DNA of 64,000 nt from CAG-877 sp963645945 (GCA_963645945.1 CAVIUA010000024.1:23534-87533), one strand, 5' to 3'. Positions 41,616-50,554 are shown, counted from the stretch's first letter. The notes: generated by a model from the sequence alone, not told the origin. Made by a program: numbers and translations.

Positions 41616-44186
41616 ATGGCAAAAACAAAAACAGAAGAAATAATAGAAAAAATCTTTGACTATACATTAGAAGACATCATGGGTGAACGCTTTGGTAGTT
41701 ATTCAAAATACATAATTCAAGACCGTGCTATACCAGATGCCAGAGACGGATTAAAGCCAGTTCAACGCCGTATCCTTTATTCAATGTATAAAGAAAAAAA
41801 TACTTATGATCATGGTTATCGAAAAAGTGCCAAAACCGTTGGTGACGTAATTGGTAATTATCATCCACATGGTGATAGTTCCATATATGATGCCATGGTA
41901 CGTATGTCTCAACCTTGGAAAACAAGATTACCATATATAGATATGCATGGAAATAATGGTTCGATTGATGGCGACTCTCCAGCTGCTTATCGTTATACTG
42001 AAGCAAGACTTTCAAAAATCAGCAATGAAATGCTTAGAGATATCGATAAAAATACTGTTGAATTTGCCCCAAATTTTGACGATACAACAGTAGAACCAAC
42101 CGTATTACCAGCAAGATTTCCGGCTCTTTTAGTTTATGGTGCTCAAGGAATATCAGCAGGTTATGCTACTAATATTCCACCACATAACTTAGGAGAAATA
42201 ATTGACGCTACCATTTATAGAGTAGATCATCCAGACTGTACCCTAGAAGAATTAATGCAATATGTAAAAGGCCCAGATTTTCCAACAGGAGCTATAGTAG
42301 AAGGAATTGATGGTATAAAAGATGCTTATACAACAGGCCGTGGTAAAATAAATATTAAAAGTAAATACACAATCGAAGAAGACAAGAATAAAACTTCTAT
42401 TGTCATTACCGAAATACCATTTGAAACAAACAAAGCCTTATTAGTTAAAAAGATAGATGACATTAGAATTGATAAAAAAATAGAAGGAATAATTGAAGTA
42501 CGTGATGAGTCAGCTGCTGATGTCAGAGTTGTTATAGACTTAAAGAAAACAGCTAATAAAGAACTTATCATAAATTATTTATTAAAAAATACTGACATGC
42601 AAATAAGTTATAACTTTAACATGGTTTCAATTGTTAATAGACGTCCAAAACTACTTGGCCTAGCTCAAGCACTTGATGCTTTCATAATACATCAAAAAGA
42701 TGTCGTAAAAAGAAGAACTGAATTTGACTTAGCTCATGCTAAAGCTAGATATCATATTGTAGAAGGTTTAATTAAATGTATTTCTATCCTAGATGAAGTT
42801 ATAAAAGTAATTAGAGCTTCTAAAAATAAACAAGACGCTAAAATGAACTTAGTAAAAGAATTTGAATTTACCGAAGAACAAGCAGAAGCTATTGTTATTT
42901 TACAACTATACCGTTTAACTAATACAGACGTAGTAGCACTAGAAAATGAAAAAGCATCTTTAGAAAAAATAATTAAAGGATTAAGTGCCATCCTTGGCAG
43001 TGAAGAAGTATTAAAATCTGTAATGAAAAAAGATTTAAATGACGTTAAAGAAAATTATAAAACGCCAAGAATTACAGAAATAAAAGATCAAATAACAGAA
43101 ATTAAAATAGATACAACCGCTATGATACCTAAAGAAGATGTCGTTGTATTAGTAACAAAAGATGGCTATATTAAAAGAACATCATTCCGTAGCTACACTG
43201 CTTCTAATCCAGAAGATATAACCATAAAAGAAAATGACTATATCATCGGAATATATGAAATGAATACAACCGATACATTATTATTATTCACAACATCTGG
43301 AAATTACTTACATATACCAGTTCATATAATTCCGGATTTAAAATGGAAAGACATGCCAAAACATGTAAGTAATATAATTGAAATGTCTTCAGATGAAAGC
43401 ATTGTTTCATCAATTCCAGCATACAGCTTTGAAAGTGATAAAAATGTCGTTATCGCAACACATGATGGAATGATTAAACGTTCAAAACTAAAAGAATTTA
43501 AATTACAACGTTATTCTAAAGCCACAAGTTGTATGAAATTAAAAGACAACGACTATGTAATTGCTAGTTTCCTAGAAACAAGTTCATACTTATTCCTAAC
43601 AACAGACTCTGGTTATGGACTAAGCTTTAAAACTGAAGAAGTACCAGTTGTCGGTGTAAAAGCATCCGGTGTAAAAGGAATAAAACTTAAAGATGATAAC
43701 TTAGTATCAGTAAATCAATATGATCCAGAAAAAGACGAATTTATTTCTATCATTACTGAAAAAGGTACCGGAAAAAGAGTAAGATTAAGTGACTTTGACG
43801 TATCATCAAGAACAAGAAGAGGCTTACAAGTAATAAGAGAAGTTAAAACTAATCCATACAAAATACTTAAAACTTTTATTACAGACTCTAGAAACTACAT
43901 TGGTCTAAAAAATTCAGATATTAATAAGTATAAATTAACTGAATTACCAATAAGTGATCGCCATTCTACAGGAAGCCAAATAACTAAACATAATATAACA
44001 GATGCCTATTTGGATGCTGTCTTAGTAAGAAACAATAAAGAACAAATCAATTTGATTTCTGAAGAAGAAGTAAGTGTTAAAGAAGAAGTAGAAGAGATAA
44101 AGGAAGAGATAAAGCCTAAAAAAGAAAGACTATCTCTAAAGGAGATAGATGATCGTCTAATGACTATAGATGATTTTCTAAAATAA
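41616..44186 (+). CDS. parC: DNA topoisomerase IV subunit A (ParC)
   Basis: The 856-aa breakage-reunion subunit. The quinolone-resistance region reads HPHGDSSIYDAMVRMSQ, which keeps the Ser and Asp found in fluoroquinolone-susceptible ParC. The catalytic Tyr lies in AAYRYTEARLS. The C-terminal half carries the beta-propeller repeats (blades such as VTKDGYIKRTSF, ATHDGMIKRSKLKEF, ITEKGTGKRVRLSDF). The pairing with parE and the residue context favour ParC over GyrA, for which the IPDARDGLKPVQRRILY motif alone would not decide. It ends one base before the next ATG. Confidence 0.9.
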   Translation: MAKTKTEEIIEKIFDYTLEDIMGERFGSYSKYIIQDRAIPDARDGLKPVQRRILYSMYKEKNTYDHGYRKSAKTVGDVIGNYHPHGDSSIYDAMVRMSQPWKTRLPYIDMHGNNGSIDGDSPAAYRYTEARLSKISNEMLRDIDKNTVEFAPNFDDTTVEPTVLPARFPALLVYGAQGISAGYATNIPPHNLGEIIDATIYRVDHPDCTLEELMQYVKGPDFPTGAIVEGIDGIKDAYTTGRGKINIKSKYTIEEDKNKTSIVITEIPFETNKALLVKKIDDIRIDKKIEGIIEVRDESAADVRVVIDLKKTANKELIINYLLKNTDMQISYNFNMVSIVNRRPKLLGLAQALDAFIIHQKDVVKRRTEFDLAHAKARYHIVEGLIKCISILDEVIKVIRASKNKQDAKMNLVKEFEFTEEQAEAIVILQLYRLTNTDVVALENEKASLEKIIKGLSAILGSEEVLKSVMKKDLNDVKENYKTPRITEIKDQITEIKIDTTAMIPKEDVVVLVTKDGYIKRTSFRSYTASNPEDITIKENDYIIGIYEMNTTDTLLLFTTSGNYLHIPVHIIPDLKWKDMPKHVSNIIEMSSDESIVSSIPAYSFESDKNVVIATHDGMIKRSKLKEFKLQRYSKATSCMKLKDNDYVIASFLETSSYLFLTTDSGYGLSFKTEEVPVVGVKASGVKGIKLKDDNLVSVNQYDPEKDEFISIITEKGTGKRVRLSDFDVSSRTRRGLQVIREVKTNPYKILKTFITDSRNYIGLKNSDINKYKLTELPISDRHSTGSQITKHNITDAYLDAVLVRNNKEQINLISEEEVSVKEEVEEIKEEIKPKKERLSLKEIDDRLMTIDDFLK

Positions 44187-44187
44187 T

Positions 44188-45219
44188 ATGACTAAAATAG
44201 ATTACGAAAAGATAAATAAATATTTGAATAGCTACTGTTTAGAAATGGATGAGAGTTACTTTCTAGAAAATATAAGTGCTTTGTATAATCTTACTTTATC
44301 CTTGAATTTAAAATTAAATACTTCAGTTGTAACTGATGAAAAGGTAAGAGAATCGTTAAAAGAACCAACAGAATATTTTACTTTGCTAGAAAGCTTAGAC
44401 TTAGTTGATAAATATTTAACTGAAAAACTTCCGATGTATAAGAAAGATTTTAACAAAGCTATGTCCTCTGGAACATTAAATATAGTAGACCCAGATGACA
44501 ATGAAGCAACCGACTTAGAAAGCTATACTACTATTGATGAAAAAAAACATCATGTTATAAATGTAGTATTAACTCATAATGCTAATGATCCAAATACAAT
44601 CATTCATGAATTCTTACATGACATAAATGCTGAAGATGAAGAGAAAAAATCAAGAAGATATATTTCAGAAGCTATATCAATATATTTTGAGTTAGATATG
44701 AACAATTTCATGCTTGAACAAGGTGTAAGCCAAGAAGATATAGCCTCACTTTTAATGTATAGGTTAAATGATTGTTATCACTGCTGTGAGGATATTCTTG
44801 TTGCATTTCCTTTCCTATATTACTTTTATACTTTAGGCTCAATAGATGAAAAATCATATCAAGATATGTCAAATTATAAACTTTTACCAAGACCAAAGGA
44901 TGAAAAAAGTTTTAATACAATGTTAAGTGACTTTCAAAAAATTATTGAAAGAAGACCTGAGTATAATCCTTTACTTACCTTTAGCTATGTAATTGGCACA
45001 ATGGTAGCTTTCTATGGAATAAATCATGGAGAAGACTTCCGTCAAAAAATGGCTGAATTAAATGACTTAGCTAATTCTGGCAATGTTAAAAAAATATTTA
45101 GTCATATTGGTATTGATATTTATAATAAAAATTGCATTAAACAAATAGATGAAGGTCTAGACAAAGGCATAAATATAATAAGTACAACTATTAATAAAAG
45201 AAGTTCAAAAGAAAAGTAA
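44188..45219 (+). CDS. Putative HExxH zinc metallopeptidase-like protein
   Basis: A 343-aa soluble protein of unknown role. Residues 140-144 read HEFLH, an HExxH zinc motif, and Glu161 in SEAISIYFE sits 17 residues later, as expected for a third ligand in gluzincin-type peptidases. The segment ahead of the motif (HHVINVVLTHNANDPNTII) is the usual edge strand. There is no signal peptide, so the protein is probably cytoplasmic. It starts one base after parC without its own ribosome site, so it should be translated by coupling. Catalysis is inferred from the motif. Confidence 0.55.
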   Translation: MTKIDYEKINKYLNSYCLEMDESYFLENISALYNLTLSLNLKLNTSVVTDEKVRESLKEPTEYFTLLESLDLVDKYLTEKLPMYKKDFNKAMSSGTLNIVDPDDNEATDLESYTTIDEKKHHVINVVLTHNANDPNTIIHEFLHDINAEDEEKKSRRYISEAISIYFELDMNNFMLEQGVSQEDIASLLMYRLNDCYHCCEDILVAFPFLYYFYTLGSIDEKSYQDMSNYKLLPRPKDEKSFNTMLSDFQKIIERRPEYNPLLTFSYVIGTMVAFYGINHGEDFRQKMAELNDLANSGNVKKIFSHIGIDIYNKNCIKQIDEGLDKGINIISTTINKRSSKEK

Positions 45220-45235
45220 AGGACTTCTTTTTTTT
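45196..45235 (+). terminator. Intrinsic terminator after the metallopeptidase-like gene
   Basis: AAAAGAAGT (45196-45204) pairs with ACTTCTTTT (45223-45231); the 18-nt loop includes the stop codon; a T run follows. Confidence 0.7.
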
Positions 45236-45267
45236 GATTTTAATCATAAAATTATATAGGTGATATC

Positions 45268-45639
45268 ATGTCCAAAGAAACATTTAAAGCTTTTGCAAGA
45301 AACCATCCTGAGTTAGCAACATCAGTTCTAAAAAATAATACTACTTGGCAAAAACTCTATGAAATATATGAAATCTATGGTGAAAGTAGTAATATCTGGA
45401 ATTCTTATATAACACCAAGTAATGTCACTAGTACTTTAAGAACAACTTCAAAATCTACTACAACTTCATTGAAAGACCTATTCAACACTTTCAAAAATAT
45501 AGACCTAGATTCAGTCCAAAAAGGTGTTGAAAATCTTCAAAAAACAATAGGACTTTTACAGGATATTGGTTTTACCAATACTAAAGATGTCCAAAATATA
45601 TATGAACCAAGACCAATGTATAAACATTTTGAGGATTAA
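45268..45639 (+). CDS. ylbD: YlbD-like protein (putative spore coat family)
   Basis: A 123-aa protein. The opening ETFKAFARNHPELATSVLKNNTTWQKLYEIYEIYGE matches the YlbD plan: a 'F..F...HP.L...V..G...WQ..YE.W...GE' head followed by a helical tail. In B. subtilis YlbD is annotated as a putative coat protein. The identification is strengthened by the next three genes, which follow the B. subtilis order ylbE, ylbF, rsmD (ylbH). Whether it has any sporulation role here is doubtful. AGGTGAT precedes the ATG. Confidence 0.7.
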   Translation: MSKETFKAFARNHPELATSVLKNNTTWQKLYEIYEIYGESSNIWNSYITPSNVTSTLRTTSKSTTTSLKDLFNTFKNIDLDSVQKGVENLQKTIGLLQDIGFTNTKDVQNIYEPRPMYKHFED

Positions 45640-45644
45640 TATTT

Positions 45645-45866
45645 ATGGACTTATATACAATTAATTATATAAAGACTAATCCTATGATTTATACATATCT
45701 AAGAGAAAACTCCTACTGGTATAAATATCTAAATAGGAGTCCAATCTATTTAAAAAAAGTAGAAGAAGAAGCCAAGAAAAAATATAAACTAACTACTACT
45801 GATAGAATAGAAAAAATATCAAATAGTATAAATTTAGTTTCTAATATTTTAGATGTACTTAAATAA
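45645..45866 (+). CDS. ylbE: YlbE-like protein
   Basis: A 73-aa protein whose sequence fits YlbE: an IKTNPMIYTYLRENSYWYKYLNRSP head (YlbE has 'L...P.L..F+R..P.WYR.LSRNP') followed by a Lys-rich stretch and a RIEKISNSINLVSNIL tail. Function unknown in any species. It starts 5 bases after the ylbD stop. Confidence 0.72.
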   Translation: MDLYTINYIKTNPMIYTYLRENSYWYKYLNRSPIYLKKVEEEAKKKYKLTTTDRIEKISNSINLVSNILDVLK

Positions 45867-45887
45867 AAATTATGATAAAATAAAATT

Positions 45888-46172
45888 ATGGAAGAGTTAA
45901 TAGAAAAAATAGAAAAATTAAAAAAAGAACTTGATAATACTGAACAAGTTCAAAAAATAAAAGAATTAAATAAAAAAATCAAAGAATGTGAAGAACTTCA
46001 TAAAAAAATACAAAAATATCATGATACGCATAGTGAAAAAATAAAAGAGGAGATTTATAAAAATAACTTATATCAAGAATATAAAAGATCTGAAACAGAA
46101 CTTAATATATTAATTTTACAAATAAATAATGAATTAAAGAAAATAAATAACAAGGGTAAGTGTGGCTTATGA
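45888..46172 (+). CDS. ylbF: YlbF-family protein
   Basis: A 94-aa helical protein with the YlbF core: a central EELHKKIQKYHDTHSEKIKEEIYKN helix and a YKRSETELNILILQINNELKKI end. In B. subtilis YlbF joins YmcA and YaaT in the Y-complex that steers RNase Y mRNA processing. This copy lacks the long N-terminal segment but retains a C-terminal Cys (NKGKCGL); the B. subtilis protein ends in a Cys-rich tail that binds a cluster. Its TGA overlaps the rsmD start (ATGA). The ribosome site is weak. Confidence 0.7.
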   Translation: MEELIEKIEKLKKELDNTEQVQKIKELNKKIKECEELHKKIQKYHDTHSEKIKEEIYKNNLYQEYKRSETELNILILQINNELKKINNKGKCGL

Positions 46173-46714
46173 AAGTAATTTCAGGTATTTATAAAGGAAG
46201 AACTATAAAAGGATATGACATGGATGGAACTAGACCAACAATGGATAGAGTAAAAGAAAGTCTTTTTGCAACAATTCAAGATGAAATAAAAGATAGCGTT
46301 ATTTTAGATTTATTTTCAGGTACTGGTTCGCTAGCTATAGAGTCACTTAGTCAAGGAGCAAAAACCGCTTACGCTATCGATAAAAGTAAAGAAGCTATAA
46401 AAACAATTAACGAAAATATTAAAACAATAGGAGTAAATAACTGTAAAGCTATCATGTCCGATTATAAAAGTGCCATAATAAGTTTTAAAAATCAACAACT
46501 TAAATTTGATATAGTATTTTTAGATCCACCATATAAAACAGATTATATTGAAAAAAGCCTAAATTTAATAATTGAAAATGATATTTTAAAAGATACTGGT
46601 CTAATAGTTTGTGAGACTGATGATTTAGATAAAATAATTTATCCAGAATCTTTAAAAGAAGTAAAGTCAAAAAAATATGGTGATATTAGGGTAGTTATAT
46701 TAGAAAAAATATGA
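46169..46714 (+). CDS. rsmD: 16S rRNA (guanine966-N2)-methyltransferase RsmD
   Basis: Class I methyltransferase of 181 aa. Start MKVISGIYKGRTIKGYD is the family N terminus, so ATG 46169 is used instead of the in-frame GTG at 46160. SAM motif ILDLFSGTGSLAIESLSQGA and catalytic FLDPPYKTD (DPPY) are intact. It overlaps ylbF by four bases. This is ylbH in the B. subtilis cluster; the coaD gene that usually follows is absent. Confidence 0.93.
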   Translation: MKVISGIYKGRTIKGYDMDGTRPTMDRVKESLFATIQDEIKDSVILDLFSGTGSLAIESLSQGAKTAYAIDKSKEAIKTINENIKTIGVNNCKAIMSDYKSAIISFKNQQLKFDIVFLDPPYKTDYIEKSLNLIIENDILKDTGLIVCETDDLDKIIYPESLKEVKSKKYGDIRVVILEKI

Positions 46715-46751
46715 TAAAATATCAATAGAATAGAGAGTTTAGGTGATTCTA

Positions 46752-48818
46752 ATGAAATTGAATAATAAGGGTTTCGCAATATCTACAGTTTTATATTCAC
46801 TACTAATCATGGTTTTTTTAATTGTTACATTAATGATGAGTATAATGGCTTCTAATCGTAAGTCCAATCGTAATTTAGTCACAACTATAGAAGATGAATT
46901 AAATAGGTATAGTGAAAGTGCAACTACCATAGCTTTTAATGATGCTTCGCCAAACGATTATCAGACATATACAGTACCCTTTGGTCAATCTGGCTGGTAT
47001 AAAATAGAACTCTGGGGTGCATCAGGTGGAAGCACAGATACAAAATCAGGTGGAAAAGGTGCATATACATCTGGTCTGATTTATTTAACCGATAATCAAA
47101 AGCTTTATTTTTATATAGGTGGAACTACAAATAGTACTGCTGGTGGTGCAAACGGTGGTGGTACCGGTGCTGGAACAGGAAAAGGTGGCGGTGGAGCAAC
47201 TGATGTTAGAACATTATCAGGTGAATGGAACAATACTGATTCTTTAAAAACCAGAATAATGGTTGCTGCAGGTGGCGGTGGAGCTGATGGCTTTAATGGT
47301 GGAGCCGACGGTGGTGATGCTGGTGCTTTAATAGGAATGCCCGGTAAAAGTAACATTACATCGAGTAATTACACCAATGCCGGATATGGAAGTCAAAAAG
47401 GACCAATTATTATAAGTAAATTAGGTAACGCAGGCATTGTAAAACATTGCAATTCTGGCTATATAACTGATGATGTACAAGGAAACATAAAAAAGGCCTG
47501 TGGTAAATTAGGAATAGGTGGCTACGCAACAAACGGTGAAGGCGGAGGCGGCGGTTCTGGTTATTTTGGAGGCGGTGCCGGCTCTTCAGATAATAGTACT
47601 GTTGCAGGTTCAGGCGCAGGTGGCTCATCATTTATAGCTGGATATTCAGGCGTTTTATATAGCTATAAATGGTCTGATGTATCTGATAGTGATATTACAG
47701 GCTATGTAGGTGAAACATATTATACTGAAACTTCTAGGTACTTTATAAATGGCCAAATGATAGAAGGCATAAATGAAGGAAATGGTAAGGCTAGAATAGA
47801 ACTAGTGTCTACTGCATCACAAGAAACCAAACCAGCTGTTAAAAATAACAAATTAAATAATGTCCGATATATTAAAAGCTGTACATCTGGAACAGTTGAT
47901 GATCAAAATAACATTACCTGGTCAGAATTGGTAGCAATGCAAAATGGAGTTAATATAGCGTCTAACAAAAGTGTAAAAAATGTATCTGGTGCTACAATGT
48001 CATCAGAAAAGAAAAATGCAATTGATGGTGATGCAGAAACATTATATACTGGTACAAGAAATACATCATCAAGTACTAGTGCTTGTATTACAATAGATTT
48101 AGGTTCAGTACAAAATTTAGATGAAATATCCGTACATCATAATCCAACAGTTGCTTCCAAGAAAAGTTACAAAGAAAGTTTACAAGTATCATCAGATAAT
48201 AGTACCTGGGTAACTTTAATATCTTCAGAAGGTGAAGGATTACCAGAAAGTTCTTCTGGAATTAGATACACAGCATGGGATTTAGATTATCAAGCTTCTT
48301 TGCCAAATGGAATATACCAAATTCAGTCAGCTTTATCTCAAGTTAGTAGAGGTTTATCAGCCGTTAACAACAATACTGGACAACAAGAAAGTGAAAATGC
48401 TGATACTCTATATTCCGAACGACATGTTAAACTTGCTTTACTTGGTACACAAAATCTATCACAAGAATGGGCACTTACTTATTTGGGAACAAGTACCAAT
48501 AATGATATATATAGATTAGTTGAAACAGCATCAAACCATGCACTCCAAATAAAAGATAGTAAAGGAACAGCTGGTACTGCTGTAAATACTTCATCTGGAT
48601 ATGGAAGTTATGATGAGGTTGTGGAACAAGCAGGATATAACTGGACACAATGGCACATAACTTCACTTGGCGACGGAACATATACAATTAAAGCTGATAT
48701 CGGAGGAAATTGTCTTTCCACTACAGTCAATAACTACAACACAGATTCTGATATTAATATAAACACCTGTAATAATTCCATACAACAACGTTGGATTTTT
48801 AAAGTAGCAAGTTTTTAA
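46752..48818 (+). CDS. Prepilin-like surface protein with Gly-rich, discoidin and ricin-type lectin domains
   Basis: A 688-aa protein. ATG 46752 follows AGGTGAT. The N terminus MKLNNKGFAISTVLYSLLIM is a class III (type IV prepilin) leader: basic, then KG|F and a hydrophobic helix, though the usual Glu5 is absent. Then come a Gly-rich domain (residues ~75-330, with many GGGGA/GGAGG tracts), an F5/8 type C (discoidin) domain at ~375-500 (NIASNKSV, AIDGDAETLYTGT, ITIDLGSVQNLDEI) and a ricin B-type beta-trefoil at ~515-688 (ending QQRWIF). Both C-terminal domains bind sugars in other proteins. It may be displayed on a pilus or tethered to the membrane as an adhesin. The prepilin peptidase at 5920 could process it. 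Confidence 0.75.
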   Translation: MKLNNKGFAISTVLYSLLIMVFLIVTLMMSIMASNRKSNRNLVTTIEDELNRYSESATTIAFNDASPNDYQTYTVPFGQSGWYKIELWGASGGSTDTKSGGKGAYTSGLIYLTDNQKLYFYIGGTTNSTAGGANGGGTGAGTGKGGGGATDVRTLSGEWNNTDSLKTRIMVAAGGGGADGFNGGADGGDAGALIGMPGKSNITSSNYTNAGYGSQKGPIIISKLGNAGIVKHCNSGYITDDVQGNIKKACGKLGIGGYATNGEGGGGGSGYFGGGAGSSDNSTVAGSGAGGSSFIAGYSGVLYSYKWSDVSDSDITGYVGETYYTETSRYFINGQMIEGINEGNGKARIELVSTASQETKPAVKNNKLNNVRYIKSCTSGTVDDQNNITWSELVAMQNGVNIASNKSVKNVSGATMSSEKKNAIDGDAETLYTGTRNTSSSTSACITIDLGSVQNLDEISVHHNPTVASKKSYKESLQVSSDNSTWVTLISSEGEGLPESSSGIRYTAWDLDYQASLPNGIYQIQSALSQVSRGLSAVNNNTGQQESENADTLYSERHVKLALLGTQNLSQEWALTYLGTSTNNDIYRLVETASNHALQIKDSKGTAGTAVNTSSGYGSYDEVVEQAGYNWTQWHITSLGDGTYTIKADIGGNCLSTTVNNYNTDSDININTCNNSIQQRWIFKVASF

Positions 48819-48819
48819 T

Positions 48820-48848
48820 AAGAGTATTTTACATAGTACTCTTTTTTC
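48820..48848 (+). terminator. Intrinsic terminator after the lectin protein
   Basis: AAGAGTA (48820-48826) pairs with TACTCTT (48837-48843), 10-nt loop, T run. Confidence 0.8.
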
Positions 48849-48859
48849 TTTTAAAAATA

Positions 48860-48886
48860 TTAGCACAAACGGTTGACAAGTGCCAA
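48860..48886. promoter_or_regulatory. Second CIRCE-like operator overlapping the -35 of hrcA
   Basis: TTAGCAC (48860-48866) and GTGCCAA (48880-48886) are separated by 13 bases, the same geometry as the outer heptamers of CIRCE, with one mismatch in the right arm. It covers the -35 hexamer. Confidence 0.6.
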
Positions 48887-48901
48887 AAAAAGTCATAAAA
48901 T
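48873..48901 (+). promoter_or_regulatory. Promoter of the hrcA-grpE-dnaK operon
   Basis: TTGACA (48873-48878), 17-base spacer, TAAAAT (48896-48901). The predicted start lies within the downstream CIRCE. Confidence 0.8.
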
Positions 48902-48905
48902 ACAA

Positions 48906-48932
48906 TTAGCACTAGTAAAATGATAGTGCTAG
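48906..48932. promoter_or_regulatory. CIRCE operator
   Basis: TTAGCACTA, nine bases, TAGTGCTAG: a perfect inverted repeat with the consensus spacing of CIRCE, the HrcA binding site, placed just before the hrcA ribosome site. Confidence 0.93.
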
Positions 48933-48945
48933 GAGGTTGATTTAA

Positions 48946-49935
48946 ATGCTAACAGCAAGACAAAACAGCATTCTAAAACTAATAATTGAAAAATATATAA
49001 AGGAAGCTAAGCCGATAGGCTCAAAAGTAATATCAAAAGCCTTAAAATGTTCAAGTGCTACAGTACGTAATGAAATGGTTGCTCTTGAAAATGCTGGCTT
49101 GCTAGAAAAAACCCATACTTCATCAGGAAGAGTTCCGAGTGAAGCTGGTTACAGATACTATGTCGATAACCTAATGGAGTTAAAAAAAATGAATGCTGAA
49201 GACATGTTAAAGTTACAAATTGTTTTCAGAAATCAACAATTAGCCTTATCTGATGTAATAACTAAAAGTTTGCAGGTTATATCAGATATAACGAATTATA
49301 CTACTATAGTGCTTGGTAGTACTTCTCATGAGAACCTTCTTAAACAAATAGAAGTAGTTCCTATTGATGATGCTAGTATGATCGTAATTATAGTAACCGA
49401 TAAAGGACACGTGGAACATAAGAATATAAAACTTCAAGATGTTTCACTAGATGAAGTCAAAAAAACTGTCGGTCTAATAAACAACCTCATAACAGGTACT
49501 CCAATAGATGAAGTAAGTAAAAAATTAGAGTATGAGATAAAGCCTATTATTGGGAAATATGTAAAACAGCATGAACAATTATATAACGCTTTTTATCATG
49601 TATTTAATGACTTTACTAATCAAGAAGTCAATGTTGTCGGAAGACACAAAATATTGGAACAACCAGAATTCAGTACCAATATCGAAAAAATAAAAAATAT
49701 ATATAATAAGTTAGAAGATAAAGAAGTACTTCGTCGTATTGAAGAAGACAATGACAATAATATTAAAGTTTACATTGGTACAGAAAGTAATATTGATGAT
49801 GATGTTACTGTTATTAAAACAAAGTTTAAAACTGATACCGAAGAAGGTACAATAGCAATCATTGGTCCAAAGAGAATGGAATATGATCAAGTTGTTTCCA
49901 TGTTAGAGTACATGAGAGAAAATATTGAAAGGTAG
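48946..49935 (+). CDS. hrcA: Heat-inducible transcription repressor HrcA
   Basis: Represses class I heat-shock genes by binding CIRCE. The 329-aa protein starts MLTARQNSILKLIIEKYIKEAKPIGSK (seen in part) with the winged helix KCSSATVRNEMVALENAGLLEKTHTSSGRVPS, a GAF-like middle and the YPIA...GPKRMEYDQV-type end (IAIIGPKRMEYDQVVSMLEY). It is the first gene of the operon it controls, with two CIRCE-like sites in the promoter. AGGAGG precedes the ATG. Confidence 0.95.
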   Translation: MLTARQNSILKLIIEKYIKEAKPIGSKVISKALKCSSATVRNEMVALENAGLLEKTHTSSGRVPSEAGYRYYVDNLMELKKMNAEDMLKLQIVFRNQQLALSDVITKSLQVISDITNYTTIVLGSTSHENLLKQIEVVPIDDASMIVIIVTDKGHVEHKNIKLQDVSLDEVKKTVGLINNLITGTPIDEVSKKLEYEIKPIIGKYVKQHEQLYNAFYHVFNDFTNQEVNVVGRHKILEQPEFSTNIEKIKNIYNKLEDKEVLRRIEEDNDNNIKVYIGTESNIDDDVTVIKTKFKTDTEEGTIAIIGPKRMEYDQVVSMLEYMRENIER

Positions 49936-49941
49936 GAAAGT

Positions 49942-50535
49942 ATGAATCAAGAACAAGAAAAAATAGAAGAATTAACAGTAGAACAACCTGCTGAAGAAAA
50001 ATGTAATTGTGAAAATTGTGAATGTCATCATGACAAGAAAAAAAAGAAAAATAAAAATAATAAAGAGGAAGAATTAACACTAAAAATTGCTGAATTAGAA
50101 AAATTAAATCATGAATTAACAGATAAAGTAAAATTGGCTCAAGCAGAATTAATTAACTACCGTCGTCGTAAAGATGAAGAAACAGCAAATATGTTAAAAT
50201 ATTCAAATCAAAATTTAATTATGGAAATACTTCCAATACTAGATAATTTTGAAAGAGCTATTAAATTAGATGATAATGATTTAACTGATGAATTATCTAA
50301 ATTCTTAGCTGGCTTTAAAATGATGTATGCATCATTAAATGAAGCTTTAAAGAAGTTTGGAGTTGAAGAAATATCTAGAGTAGGAGAAATCTTTGATCCA
50401 AATCAAGAACAAGCCTTAATAACCGATAGTTTAGAAGATCATCAAGAAGATGAAGTGCTTGAAGTATTATTAAAAGGATATAAACTAAAAGACAGAGTCA
50501 TAAGACCTGCCTCAGTAAAAATAAATCAAATATAA
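49942..50535 (+). CDS. grpE: Nucleotide exchange factor GrpE with a Cys/His-rich N-terminal tail
   Basis: DnaK nucleotide exchange factor, 197 aa. The coiled coil (residues ~48-85), the FERAIKL four-helix region and the C-terminal beta domain with GEIFDPNQEQALI and VIRPASVKI are standard. Unusual is the N-terminal tail with CNCENCECHHDKKKKKNKNN at residues ~21-40: four Cys in a C-x-C-x2-C-x-C pattern followed by two His and a Lys run, which looks able to bind metal. It begins six bases after hrcA. Confidence 0.93.
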   Translation: MNQEQEKIEELTVEQPAEEKCNCENCECHHDKKKKKNKNNKEEELTLKIAELEKLNHELTDKVKLAQAELINYRRRKDEETANMLKYSNQNLIMEILPILDNFERAIKLDDNDLTDELSKFLAGFKMMYASLNEALKKFGVEEISRVGEIFDPNQEQALITDSLEDHQEDEVLEVLLKGYKLKDRVIRPASVKINQI

Positions 50536-50554
50536 TTTAAAGGAGAGATAAAAT

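Noticed and set aside
39696..44186. gyrB-gyrA instead of parE-parC
   Set aside because: GKLAPAQ before EGDSAGG and the ParC-like quinolone region favour topoisomerase IV; a second pair is not in the window to compare.
47111..47356. Pro-rich open frame on the minus strand at 47.1-47.4 kb
   Set aside because: It is the complement of the Gly-rich tract of the lectin protein and has no start signal.
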